DNA of 64,000 nucleotides, from positions 62,001-126,000 of the forward strand of contig CAYUIE010000008.1 in NCBI GenBank assembly GCA_964444665.1, in the 5' to 3' direction. Both the position numbers and the translations under genes were made by a program. Source of the DNA: CAYZTY01 sp964444665. Its GTDB lineage: Bacteria; Planctomycetota; Phycisphaerae; Sedimentisphaerales; CAYZTY01. The notes under the pieces are model-generated. The model worked only from the letters and a program-made list of their open reading frames with translations. It was not told the DNA's origin and did no database searches. This document shows, piece after piece, positions 7,815 to 16,426 of the stretch (the stretch's first letter is position 1; every line of letters begins with the position of its first letter).

Positions 7815-8765
7815 ATGACTCGTAAGATTTGGTTCGCTGGATTGTTGACGGTAATTTCGGTGGTAGGTTTTGCTGTGCTGCCTGGAACAAAGACTTATGC
7901 CTCACAAATTAACCGACTGGAGTTAGCGGAGCTGGTTAGCCGTGCCCAGGCTATCACCCTGGCAAAGGTGGTAAAGGTAGGCAAGAAGTCGTTGGACTCT
8001 CAGAACCCCACACCATATGACGAAGTTACAATAACAGTAGCAAGCGTGCTAAAAGGAGAAATTAAACAGAAAGAGTTGAAAATTATTTTGCAACCACGAG
8101 GCGTAAAAGACTTTGACCCTGCGTTAAAGATTGGAGATACCGGCGTCTTTTTCCTGCGGGATATCAAAGAATCGAAAGCAAAGCTGGCATATTGGGGCAG
8201 TGCCGCTGTTTTTCAAAAGGATAATTTTACAGTCTCTGAGGAGCCGAAGGAAATGGACAGCAAATCGAAGAGAGTTAAATTAGAAACGACTATGGGTAAC
8301 ATTGTAATTGAGCTTGACCAGGAAGCGGCACCAGTTACGGTGGAAAATTTCCTGCGGTATGTAAGGGAAGATTTTTACAACGAGATGATATTTCACAGAG
8401 TTATACCTAATTTTATGATACAAGGGGGCGGTTTTACGGCTGATATGAGGCGAAAAAACACGCATGAGCCGATTGTCAACGAAGCCAAAAATGGATTAAA
8501 AAACAACCGTGGCACTATCGCTATGGCCAGGACTAATGAGCCTGACAGTGCAACAAGTCAGTTTTTTATCAATCATAAAAACAATGACTTTTTAAATTAT
8601 GCCGGACCAGGCAAGCCTGGATATGCAGTATTTGGAAGAGTGACCGAAGGTATGGATGTGGTTGATAAAATCGCAGCGGTTAAGACAACACGCAAGGGAC
8701 CTTATACTAATGTTCCTATCGAACCTGTAGTGATAAAATCCGCTCAGCTTATTTCAGACAAGTAG
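7815..8765 (+). CDS. Exported cyclophilin-type peptidyl-prolyl isomerase
   Basis: A 316-aa exported foldase. Residues 1-30 form a signal peptide ending near TYASQ. Residues 31-145 are an uncharacterised beta-rich domain (DEVTITVASVLKGEIKQKE), and residues about 155-313 are a complete bacterial cyclophilin with FHRVIPNFMIQGGG, the active-site arginine, GTIAMARTNEPDSATSQFFI and GYAVFGRVTEGMDVV. It probably isomerises proline bonds in periplasmic or secreted proteins. It lies 65 nt after the lipid A operon and converges with endonuclease V. AAAGGA lies 8 nt before the ATG. Confidence 0.9.
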   Translation: MTRKIWFAGLLTVISVVGFAVLPGTKTYASQINRLELAELVSRAQAITLAKVVKVGKKSLDSQNPTPYDEVTITVASVLKGEIKQKELKIILQPRGVKDFDPALKIGDTGVFFLRDIKESKAKLAYWGSAAVFQKDNFTVSEEPKEMDSKSKRVKLETTMGNIVIELDQEAAPVTVENFLRYVREDFYNEMIFHRVIPNFMIQGGGFTADMRRKNTHEPIVNEAKNGLKNNRGTIAMARTNEPDSATSQFFINHKNNDFLNYAGPGKPGYAVFGRVTEGMDVVDKIAAVKTTRKGPYTNVPIEPVVIKSAQLISDK

Positions 8766-8779
8766 GGCTGGAAAGTGGA

Positions 8780-9448
8780 CTAAGTATTTGGTCTTAATTT
8801 GCTGACCATTTGATGAGCCAGGCGAGTTGGCTCGGGCAAACGATATTTAGTTGTACATTTCAGAACTATCTTTATTGCATCCTCGAGCAAACATCGATGC
8901 CCTACCGAGACAAAGACAGGCTTGACGTTGTACCTCGTTCTCACAACTGCACCGATAACTTCGTCTTTGTCTTTGAGCAGCGAATATGCTCCCTTTTGTC
9001 CGGCCGGGTCTTCAAAGGTTCCAACCAGTCTGCTTTTAGCGCAGCCTATCGCCGGCTTGTCGAGGAAAAGGGCAAGATGAGCGGCCAAGCCCAGGCGACG
9101 CTGGTGAGCGATTCCCTGGCCGTCAACAACGAAGACGTCGACTTTAGACTTTAGCTTTTTCGCAGCGGCAATGCAGGCCGGGGCTTCACGAAACGAAAGC
9201 AGGCCCGGAATATAAGGAAAATGGGCCTTGCGAGTAGCAGCCGCAGATTCAACAAGTTCCAGGCCGGGCAATTTTAGCACTACGACACAGGCTATAATCT
9301 CCCGGCCGGCTTTGCCAATTGCACAGTCAAGGCCGGCTACTAAATGTGGTTTCTTTTTCAACGGCGTAAATCGCACCTTCGGGGCAAGTTTTTTTTGCAG
9401 TTCTATTGCCTGCGTGTAAGAGAGGTTCCAGTTATGCAGATTCTTCAT
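8780..9448 (-). CDS. nfi: Endonuclease V (deoxyinosine 3' endonuclease)
   Basis: Repair nuclease that nicks DNA near deoxyinosine. The 222-aa protein has the LVAGLDCAIG strand with the metal-binding aspartate, the PYIPGLLSFREAPA motif with the lesion-sensing tyrosine, VDGQGIAHQRRLGLAAHL with the second catalytic aspartate and histidine, and GCAKSRLVG. Length and motif order match the family. The frame extends to a TTG at 9478, but the ATG at 9448 (MKNLHNW) is the more natural start. It converges with the upstream cyclophilin gene and is followed on the same strand by nothing related. Confidence 0.92.
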   Translation of the reverse strand: MKNLHNWNLSYTQAIELQKKLAPKVRFTPLKKKPHLVAGLDCAIGKAGREIIACVVVLKLPGLELVESAAATRKAHFPYIPGLLSFREAPACIAAAKKLKSKVDVFVVDGQGIAHQRRLGLAAHLALFLDKPAIGCAKSRLVGTFEDPAGQKGAYSLLKDKDEVIGAVVRTRYNVKPVFVSVGHRCLLEDAIKIVLKCTTKYRLPEPTRLAHQMVSKLRPNT

Positions 9449-9491
9449 TAATATTGGCCTACGTAGTAGAGACAGCAACTTATCAACTGTG

Positions 9492-10448
9492 CTATCTTAC
9501 CCCCTGAAGCCAGACGTTGACAAGCAATATCAGGTCTGGAAAATCAACGACATTGTTTCGATTCAAATCGGCTGGTTCTTCGCTGCCTATATTTGACCAC
9601 TTCGAGGCCAAATAGGCAAAATCCCTGAAATCTATCTTCCCATCATTGCTAAGGTCGGCAAGCACTATCCAGTACCAGCCCGTCGTTTGCATCCAGGCAT
9701 CAGCAAACAGCTTAAGGTCGACTACGTTAACGGTCAGATTTCCATCCAAATCGCCGGGATGCTGCCCGGCCGGCAAAGACCAGTCGGCCGCGAGCATATT
9801 AAAGTCTTTAAGGTTTACTATCCCATCGTTATTTAAATCACCAGATAACCAGTAGCCGGGCGGCCCTGTAATGTAGGCCTCGTTTATATAGACAATAGTC
9901 GGATAGGGAAAATGAGTAAAACCACCGCCTATATTAACTACGGGCGTCTGAGCAATTGCATCCACTACGTTCATATCGCTGATGACATGCCCAAAAACAC
10001 AGTAACCAATCCCACACGGATCATTGTCACGGTCGAGACCCGGATTATCCATGTGGTTTATGTAGAACTGGGAATTAGCAGAGTTCGGATCAGTGGACCT
10101 TGCCATCGCAATTGTGCCGCGAAGATTACTTAGGCCGTTGTAGCTTTCGTTAATTATATTATCACCCGGCTGACGCCAATATAATGTGTTATCCTCGATA
10201 TAATAGCCCCCGCCCTGTATCATAAAACCTTCGATGACGCGGTGGAAAAGCAGCTCGTCGTAGAAACCGGAATTTACATACTGCAGAAAATTCTCAACTG
10301 TTATAGGAGCATCATCAGGATACAACTCAATAAGGATATCACCGAATGTGGTGTTCATAAGGACTGTGGGATTATCTGCCCCGGCAGTCCTGAGACCGGA
10401 CGAAAGGCAAAGATACAATATTAGGGACAATAATATCCTTCTCATCAC
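9492..10448 (-). CDS. Secreted cyclophilin with C-terminal dockerin-like repeats
   Basis: A 318-aa exported protein. It has a signal peptide (residues 1-24), a cyclophilin domain (about 27-195) with FHRVIEGFMIQGGG, NLRGTIAMARSTDPNSANSQ and GYCVFGHVISDMNVVD, then four EF-hand-like dockerin units (about 200-315): GDLNNDGIVNLKDF, GDLDGNLTVNVVDL, ADLSNDGKIDFRDF and ADLNRNNVVDFPDL. The first, third and fourth keep most calcium ligands. Dockerin-like tails are common on Phycisphaerae exoproteins even without a cellulosome. The partner is unknown; it probably folds or is displayed with other surface proteins. It is divergent from uvrA. Confidence 0.9.
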   Translation of the reverse strand: MMRRILLSLILYLCLSSGLRTAGADNPTVLMNTTFGDILIELYPDDAPITVENFLQYVNSGFYDELLFHRVIEGFMIQGGGYYIEDNTLYWRQPGDNIINESYNGLSNLRGTIAMARSTDPNSANSQFYINHMDNPGLDRDNDPCGIGYCVFGHVISDMNVVDAIAQTPVVNIGGGFTHFPYPTIVYINEAYITGPPGYWLSGDLNNDGIVNLKDFNMLAADWSLPAGQHPGDLDGNLTVNVVDLKLFADAWMQTTGWYWIVLADLSNDGKIDFRDFAYLASKWSNIGSEEPADLNRNNVVDFPDLILLVNVWLQGVR

Positions 10449-10699
10449 CAGAGTCTGCCATACCTTAGAAAGCAGTCCAAACGCCCCTCAGGACGTGGTA
10501 CAAAATATCGATTATATCATAATTGGTCGGGAAAATCAAGCAATAAAAAGGACGTTTAGCGGTAGGCTATCCAAGGGTACAAAACGGAGGATTTTGTATT
10601 GAAAAATTCTTTACCTTATTGCACGGCCTTGTTACAATGATTAACTTGGGAATACTGTCGAGTTTACAGAATAAGTACAATAAAAACAATCCCGAGCCA

Positions 10700-13582
10700 A
10701 TGACAGCTAAAGAAAACCAAAAAGCGATAAGAATCACAGCAGCCTCAGAACATAATCTGAAAAATATCAACCTGAGTATCCCACGTGATAAGCTGGTGGC
10801 GATAACAGGAATAAGCGGCTCGGGTAAAAGCTCTCTTGCTTTTGATACGATTTATGCCGAGGGGCAGCGAAAATACGTAGAGTCGCTCAGCGCATACGCG
10901 CGGCAGTTTCTCGAGCAGATGCAAAAGCCCCAGGTGGAGCACATCGAAGGTCTGCCGCCAACGATAGCAATCGAACAGCGAAGCTCGGCCAGCAATCCAC
11001 GTTCGACGGTGGCAACAACAACCGAGATTTATGATTATTTTCGGCTTCTTTACGCGCGGGTAGGCCAACCACACTGTTGGGTGTGCGGACACCAGATCAC
11101 AAGCCAGCATTCAACACAAATTGTGGATGCGATACTTGGCTATCCCGAGGGAACAAAGATACAAATATGTGCACCGTTGATTCGAGGGCAAAAAGGTGAG
11201 CACAAAGACATCTTTCCCAGAATACAGCGAGAAGGTTTTGTGCGGGCGCGGGTGGATGGCGTAATTTACGATGTAAAGAGCCCCCCTCTTCTGGAGAAGA
11301 ACAAGAAACACGATATCGCGGCGGTGGTGGACCGGCTGATAATCAAGGACTCTATTCACGTTCGCCTGGCGGACTCAGTCGAGACGGCCCTGAAGGTGGG
11401 AGACGGACTGATTTTGCTGATGGTCCAGCAGCCCGGTGGGCAAGCAGCAGACGGGTGGCAGGAGGTTATTTACAGCGAAAAATACGCCTGTCCCGAACAT
11501 CCGCAGGCTTCTTTAGAAGAACTCTCGCCGCGTCTGTTTAGCTTCAATAGTCCTTACGGCGCCTGCAAGAGCTGTGATGGATTGGGCACAATTCTTGAGT
11601 TCGACCCGGATTTGATTGTGCCCGACAAAAGCATTTCATTGAAGAACGGGGCAATCGACGCCTGGCGTAAAGGCGGCAAGAGGATGAACATATTCTATAA
11701 CCGGCTTATTAAGAGGTTCTGCAGGAATTTTGGTCTGAGCAGCTCCATCCCATTCGAGAAAATCGGCGCTAAGCAAAAAAGAATCCTGATGTACGGGACG
11801 AATGACGAAAATGAAGAAACTTACGGAACCTGGTTCGAGGGTGTAATACCAAACCTGGACAGAAGATGGCAGAGCACAACCAGCGAGTATGTCAAGGCCA
11901 GGTTGCACAGCTATCTTTCAGAACAACCCTGCCGAAGCTGTAAAGGAACCAGGCTCCGTCCGGAAGCCATCGCAGTAACCATCGGCGATAAGAGCATAAG
12001 TCAACTTACGAAACTCAGTATCGAAAAGGCCCAGAAGTTTTTCAATAACCTGGAGCTGGACAGAGAAAGGTCCATAATCGCAGTCCAGCCTTTGAAAGAG
12101 ATTAAGGCCCGGTTGAAATTTATGGTGGACGTTGGGCTGGACTATCTGACTCTGGACCGCCGAAGCGGTACTCTTTCAGGCGGCGAGGCGCAGCGAATCC
12201 GCTTAGCCACTCAGGTTGGCAGCGGATTAGTCGGAGTCTGCTACGTGCTGGACGAGCCAACAATTGGACTGCATCGAAGAGACAATGAACGGCTCCTCGG
12301 TATTCTGAGGCGACTTGTGAAAATCGGCAACACCGTTATCGTCGTTGAGCACGATGAAGACATTATCAGAAACGCCGATTACATAATAGATATAGGCCCG
12401 GCCGCAGGCGCTCACGGAGGAGAAGTTGTCGCCGAGGGCTGTTGGGATGATATTGTAAAGAGTGAACGTTCGATTACAGGCAGTTACCTGAGCGGCAGGA
12501 ACAGGATTGAGCTGCCGCCTGCAAGACGTAAAACCAATTTGCGAAATTGTATCGAAGTAAAAGGTGCCGCTGAACACAATCTTAAGAATATCGACGTTAA
12601 GTTTCCTCTGGGTGTATTTTGCTGTGTAACGGGTGTTTCTGGTTCCGGCAAAAGCACACTTGTTACACAGATATTGCTGCGTGCCCTGCGGCGCAGGCTC
12701 TACAGCTCGCGTGAGAAGCCGGGCAGGCACAAGAGTATTCTCGGGACATCTCGAATCGATAAGGTAATAGAAATTAACCAGTCTCCCATCGGCCGAACGC
12801 CACGGAGTAATCCCGCCACGTACACAGGCGTCTTTGACCTGATAAGACGGCTCTTTGCGCTGACACGTGAGGCAAAGATTCGGGGTTATAAGCCGGGCCG
12901 ATTCAGTTTCAATATTAAGGGTGGCCGATGTGAGTATTGCCAGGGCCAGGGCACAAAGAAGATTGAAATGCACTTTCTGCCGGATGTCTATGTGGTCTGC
13001 GAGCAATGCAAAGGTAAAAGATACAATCCCGAGACACTGCAAATTACCTACAAAGGCAAAAATATCGCAGACGTGCTGGATATGCGTATCGAGAAGGCGC
13101 TTGACTTTTTTGCAAATTTTCCGAAGGTTGTTCGTCTTCTAAAAGCCCTGAATGATGTAGGTCTTGGATATATGCAATTGGGTCAAAGCTCAACGACGCT
13201 TTCAGGCGGAGAAGCACAGCGGGTGAAACTTGCGACCGAACTGGGTAAGCCTGCAACCGGCCATACACTGTATCTGCTCGATGAGCCAACGACAGGCCTG
13301 CACTTTGCCGATATTCACAACCTCCTGAATGTACTGCAAAGACTATGTGATATGGGTAATACGGTCATTGTTATCGAACACAATCTCGATGTTATCAAGA
13401 TGGCTGATTATATAATAGACCTGGGCCCGCAGGGCGGAGATGCAGGCGGTAAAATCATCGCCCAGGGCCTGCCGGAAGAAATAATAAAACGCAAACGAAG
13501 CTACACGGCAAAATACCTGAAGCAAAAATTAGCCTCAGAGAACAATAAAAAAACCACAAAAAAAAGAGTAAGGAGAAAGTGA
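10700..13582 (+). CDS. uvrA: Excinuclease ABC subunit A (UvrA)
   Basis: Damage-recognition ATPase of nucleotide excision repair. The 960-aa protein has two ABC modules: Walker A GISGSGKSSL near residue 36 and GVSGSGKST near 647, and signatures LSGGEAQRIRL near 491 and LSGGEAQRVKL near 833, each followed by a LDEPT-type Walker B. Zinc modules are visible as CPEHP...CKSCDGLG and CEYCQGQG...CEQCKGKRYNP. The frame stays open to 10619, but those 27 extra residues do not resemble UvrA, and the ATG at 10700 (MTAKENQKAI) starts just before the conserved ITAASEHNLKNI. The upstream 251-nt spacer shows no recognisable LexA box. Confidence 0.96.
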   Translation: MTAKENQKAIRITAASEHNLKNINLSIPRDKLVAITGISGSGKSSLAFDTIYAEGQRKYVESLSAYARQFLEQMQKPQVEHIEGLPPTIAIEQRSSASNPRSTVATTTEIYDYFRLLYARVGQPHCWVCGHQITSQHSTQIVDAILGYPEGTKIQICAPLIRGQKGEHKDIFPRIQREGFVRARVDGVIYDVKSPPLLEKNKKHDIAAVVDRLIIKDSIHVRLADSVETALKVGDGLILLMVQQPGGQAADGWQEVIYSEKYACPEHPQASLEELSPRLFSFNSPYGACKSCDGLGTILEFDPDLIVPDKSISLKNGAIDAWRKGGKRMNIFYNRLIKRFCRNFGLSSSIPFEKIGAKQKRILMYGTNDENEETYGTWFEGVIPNLDRRWQSTTSEYVKARLHSYLSEQPCRSCKGTRLRPEAIAVTIGDKSISQLTKLSIEKAQKFFNNLELDRERSIIAVQPLKEIKARLKFMVDVGLDYLTLDRRSGTLSGGEAQRIRLATQVGSGLVGVCYVLDEPTIGLHRRDNERLLGILRRLVKIGNTVIVVEHDEDIIRNADYIIDIGPAAGAHGGEVVAEGCWDDIVKSERSITGSYLSGRNRIELPPARRKTNLRNCIEVKGAAEHNLKNIDVKFPLGVFCCVTGVSGSGKSTLVTQILLRALRRRLYSSREKPGRHKSILGTSRIDKVIEINQSPIGRTPRSNPATYTGVFDLIRRLFALTREAKIRGYKPGRFSFNIKGGRCEYCQGQGTKKIEMHFLPDVYVVCEQCKGKRYNPETLQITYKGKNIADVLDMRIEKALDFFANFPKVVRLLKALNDVGLGYMQLGQSSTTLSGGEAQRVKLATELGKPATGHTLYLLDEPTTGLHFADIHNLLNVLQRLCDMGNTVIVIEHNLDVIKMADYIIDLGPQGGDAGGKIIAQGLPEEIIKRKRSYTAKYLKQKLASENNKKTTKKRVRRK

Positions 13583-13629
13583 CAACAGGTTGATTGATTT
13601 TGTTATAAAGTAATATAATAGGAGTACTC

Positions 13630-13782
13630 GTGATACGTTATACTGATTCGCTGGAAAATCTATATGGCATAAGCCTGATGTGTGATAAAGAACTGCAACC
13701 TTTTTACGTCCGCTTCGGAATGTCACCCGGCACGGGTATGAATATCCGAAACTATGAAAGACAAGCGGGAGATGATGGCTGA
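13630..13782 (+). pseudogene. C-terminal fragment of a GNAT acetyltransferase
   Basis: A 50-codon frame from GTG, preceded by AGGAG 5 nt upstream. The translation has the C-terminal GNAT pattern: a YGISLMCDKE strand followed by LQPFYVRFGMSPGTGM and IRNYERQAG. The N-terminal half with the acetyl-CoA loop is missing, and the bases upstream are non-coding. It is either a truncated remnant or a tiny translated stub. The family call rests on PFYxRFGM-type similarity known from GNAT proteins. Confidence 0.5.
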
Positions 13783-13827
13783 TGATATACAGTGGTTGGC
13801 TTGTCTTCCGCTAAAATATGGATTGAT

Positions 13828-13932
13828 ATGCTCAAATTTTCGAAAACAACTGAATATGAACCGGGAATAGTATTCTCGCTTTTATCGCAGAGCTTTGTGG
13901 AATTTTGGAACGAAGACGCGAATCATGATTGA
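13828..13932 (+). pseudogene. Small frame resembling a GNAT N-terminus, overlapping mtnA start
   Basis: A 34-codon ATG frame (MLKFSKTTEYEPGIVFSLLS...) that resembles the first strand and helix of GNAT acetyltransferases. It ends in a TGA that overlaps the mtnA ATG by 8 nt. It may be a decayed acetyltransferase start or simply an upstream frame coupling translation into mtnA. It lies after, not before, the C-terminal GNAT fragment, so the two are not one intact gene. Confidence 0.3.
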
Positions 13933-14983
13933 GACGCTAAAATGGGTTGGTGGTATTGATGGGTATCTGGAGCTCATCGACCAGCGTAAGCTGCCGGGCG
14001 AGTTTGTAAAATTGCAGTGCCGAAATATCGAGCAGCTTTGTGCGGCGATAAAAACGCTCGCACTAAGAGGAGCGCCGGCAATAGGAGTCGCGGCCGGTTA
14101 CGGACTCTGTCTGGCAATGCAGGAAATAAAAGCATCGTCCAACTTGGAAAATATAATTTCTCATCTAAATAAATCGGCCGAATATCTGGCAAAATCGCGG
14201 CCGACGGCAGTAAATCTGTTCTGGGCGCTTGAGAGGATAAAGAAATGCGCCGATAAGTTTGTTGCGGGGAAAAAAAACGCCACTTTAATCGAGTTACGTG
14301 AGGCGATTTTCACCGAAACCGAGGCCATATATAAAGAAGACGTTGATATGTGTGAAAGAATAGGCAGGAATGGAGAAAAATTTATTAAGACCGGTGGTAG
14401 TATTTTAACACACTGCAATGCCGGGGCGCTGGCGACGGCCGGCAAAGGAACAGCCCTGGCAGTACTTCTCGAGGCATATAAAAACGGTAAGAGATTTAAG
14501 GTTTACGTTGATGAGACAAGACCACTTCTGCAGGGGGCTAGGCTAACCTGCTGGGAGCTAAAACAGACGGGGATTGATGTCATCCTTATTTGCGATAATA
14601 TGGCCGGGTGGCTGATGAAGCAGGATAAAATCGATGCAGTGATAACGGGTGCTGACCGAATTGCCGTAAACGGTGATGCCGCAAACAAGATTGGAACCTT
14701 CAGTCTGAGCGTCCTCGCTAAAGAGCATAACGTACCGTTTTATATTGCAGCTCCCTCAAGCACATTCGATTTGGAAATTGAAAACGGCGGCCAGATACCA
14801 ATTGAGCAAAGGCCGGCAGAGGAAGTGAGGTCATTCGGCGGAATGGAAATCACACCTCCTGATGTAGAGGTTTATAATCCCGCTTTTGACGTAACAGAGG
14901 CGCGGAATATAACAGCAATAATCACGGAAAAGGGCGTAATCGAAAAGCCGGACAGGGACAAAATCCGTGAACATTTAAGGTAA
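13925..14983 (+). CDS. mtnA: S-methyl-5-thioribose-1-phosphate isomerase (MtnA)
   Basis: Methionine-salvage enzyme converting methylthioribose-1-phosphate to the ribulose form. The 352-aa protein has RGAPAIGVAAGYG, SRPTAVNLFWAL, the catalytic cysteine motif THCNAGALATAGKGTAL (near residue 161), VYVDETRPLLQGARLT, the catalytic aspartate in ITGADRIAVNGD (near 242) and KIGTFSLSVLAKEH. The frame can be extended to a TTG at 13895, but the ATG at 13925 (MIETLKW) matches the family N-terminus. The next gene starts 6 nt later, so mtnA leads into the glycan operon although no functional link is obvious. Confidence 0.94.
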   Translation: MIETLKWVGGIDGYLELIDQRKLPGEFVKLQCRNIEQLCAAIKTLALRGAPAIGVAAGYGLCLAMQEIKASSNLENIISHLNKSAEYLAKSRPTAVNLFWALERIKKCADKFVAGKKNATLIELREAIFTETEAIYKEDVDMCERIGRNGEKFIKTGGSILTHCNAGALATAGKGTALAVLLEAYKNGKRFKVYVDETRPLLQGARLTCWELKQTGIDVILICDNMAGWLMKQDKIDAVITGADRIAVNGDAANKIGTFSLSVLAKEHNVPFYIAAPSSTFDLEIENGGQIPIEQRPAEEVRSFGGMEITPPDVEVYNPAFDVTEARNITAIITEKGVIEKPDRDKIREHLR

Positions 14984-14989
14984 CAAGAT

Positions 14990-16426
14990 ATGGCAGAGAA
15001 CAAAACGGGCGAATTACAACAAGGCGGTCTGAGTGTCGAGGAAGAATCTCTTCTACGCTGGCGGCGACGAAACACGTATTATTACGAGTGGCTGGACAAA
15101 ATCTATAAATTCGCTGTTCGGCCTAACAGCAGAGTCCTACACGTCGGCTGTGAGTGCGGAGACCTTCTGGAGGCGGTTAAGCCGGCCTATGGCGTCGGGA
15201 TTGATTCGAATGCGGAATTTATTAATCTGGCAAAAAAACGCTTCGGGCATTTGAATTTTTTTGTACAGGACCCGCACGAACTGGACCTTAACGAGAAATT
15301 TGACTATGTCCTTATATGCAATTCATTAGGCCAGTGGCACGATATTCAGCAGGTAATGGAGCGGATTCGGCCCTTAACCACAGAAAGAACGCGGATTGTA
15401 ATAACCTATTACAATTATCTATGGGAAGGGATTTTACGATTAGGCTCACTACTGAGGATACGCCGGCCACATCCCTACCAGAACTGGCTGCCGCCCGGAG
15501 ATATTTCAAATCTACTGACGCTGAGCGGCTTCGACGTTATTCGCTGCGATTCGCATTTACTGCTGCCTAAAAATATCTGGCTGTTGTCGGCTTTTTTCAA
15601 TTATTTGCTTTCCCTGCTTCCCGGTTTTCGTTTCTACAACCTGGTAAACCTTATGATAGCCCGGCCGATGCCGGCGGCAAAACGAGACGAGGATTATTCG
15701 GTCTCGGTAATAATTCCCTGCAGAAATGAGCGGGGTAATATCGAAGAGGCGATAAAACGGGTCGGGCAAATGGGACGGGAAACAGAGATTATTTTTGTAG
15801 ACGGCAACAGCACAGACGGAACGGCCGAAGAAATAGAAAATCAAATAAAGCAGCACCCGGAACGTCAGATTCGCCTGGTTCATCAGGGCGATGGTAAAGG
15901 AAAAGGCGACGCAGTTCGCAAAGGTTTCGCGGCCGCAAAGGCAGATATATTTGTTATCCAGGATGCGGACCTGACGGCGCCGCCGGAGGACCTGCCGAAA
16001 TTCTTCAGGGCGCTGCGGGATGGCAAAGGTGAATTTATCAACGGCTCTCGACTCGTGTACCCGATGGAAAAGCAGGCGATGCGTTTCCTGAATCTTCTTG
16101 GAAATAAATTTTTTGGTGGACTGTTTAGCTGGCTGCTGAGCCAAAGATTCAGAGACACACTTTGCGGAACCAAAATGATTCGCAGAGAAGACTACGATTT
16201 GATAGCGGAGAATCGCAGTTACTTCGGCGATTTTGACCCATTTGGCGACTTTGACCTTGTTTTCGGGGCGGTCAAGCAAAACCTCAAAGTGGTTGAGGTG
16301 CCGGTAGGCTATCGTGCCAGGACTTATGGCGTGACAAATATCAGCCGGTTCTCACACGGCTGGTTACTCCTTAAAATGAGCTGGATAGCATTCAAGAAAA
16401 TCAAGTGGTTGGGTAAGGCACATTAG
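14990..16426 (+). CDS. Fusion of SAM methyltransferase and GT2 glycosyltransferase
   Basis: A two-domain protein of 478 aa. Residues about 20-200 are a class I SAM methyltransferase with the glycine-rich VLHVGCECGDLLEAVKP and the later DYVLICNSLGQWHD; motif I is CECG rather than the usual CGxG. Residues about 235-470 are a family 2 glycosyltransferase of the dolichol-phosphate-sugar synthase type, with SVIIPCRNERGNIEEA, IIFVDGNSTDGT, VIQDADLTAPPED and CGTKMIRRED. No C-terminal membrane segment is obvious, so it is probably cytoplasmic or membrane-associated, transferring sugar to a polyprenyl phosphate. The following gene starts at the very next base. Substrates are unknown. Confidence 0.85.
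   Translation: MAENKTGELQQGGLSVEEESLLRWRRRNTYYYEWLDKIYKFAVRPNSRVLHVGCECGDLLEAVKPAYGVGIDSNAEFINLAKKRFGHLNFFVQDPHELDLNEKFDYVLICNSLGQWHDIQQVMERIRPLTTERTRIVITYYNYLWEGILRLGSLLRIRRPHPYQNWLPPGDISNLLTLSGFDVIRCDSHLLLPKNIWLLSAFFNYLLSLLPGFRFYNLVNLMIARPMPAAKRDEDYSVSVIIPCRNERGNIEEAIKRVGQMGRETEIIFVDGNSTDGTAEEIENQIKQHPERQIRLVHQGDGKGKGDAVRKGFAAAKADIFVIQDADLTAPPEDLPKFFRALRDGKGEFINGSRLVYPMEKQAMRFLNLLGNKFFGGLFSWLLSQRFRDTLCGTKMIRREDYDLIAENRSYFGDFDPFGDFDLVFGAVKQNLKVVEVPVGYRARTYGVTNISRFSHGWLLLKMSWIAFKKIKWLGKAH

Noticed and set aside
10619..10699. Longer N-terminus for UvrA
   Set aside because: The 27 additional residues do not match UvrA and the ATG at 10700 fits the family start.
12227..13042. 271-codon open frame on the minus strand
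   Set aside because: Lies wholly antisense to uvrA, whose conserved motifs cover the region; the translation is rich in Cys/Arg and has no domain pattern.
15557..16279. 240-codon open frame on the minus strand
   Set aside because: Antisense to the GT2 half of the fusion protein, with no recognisable fold.
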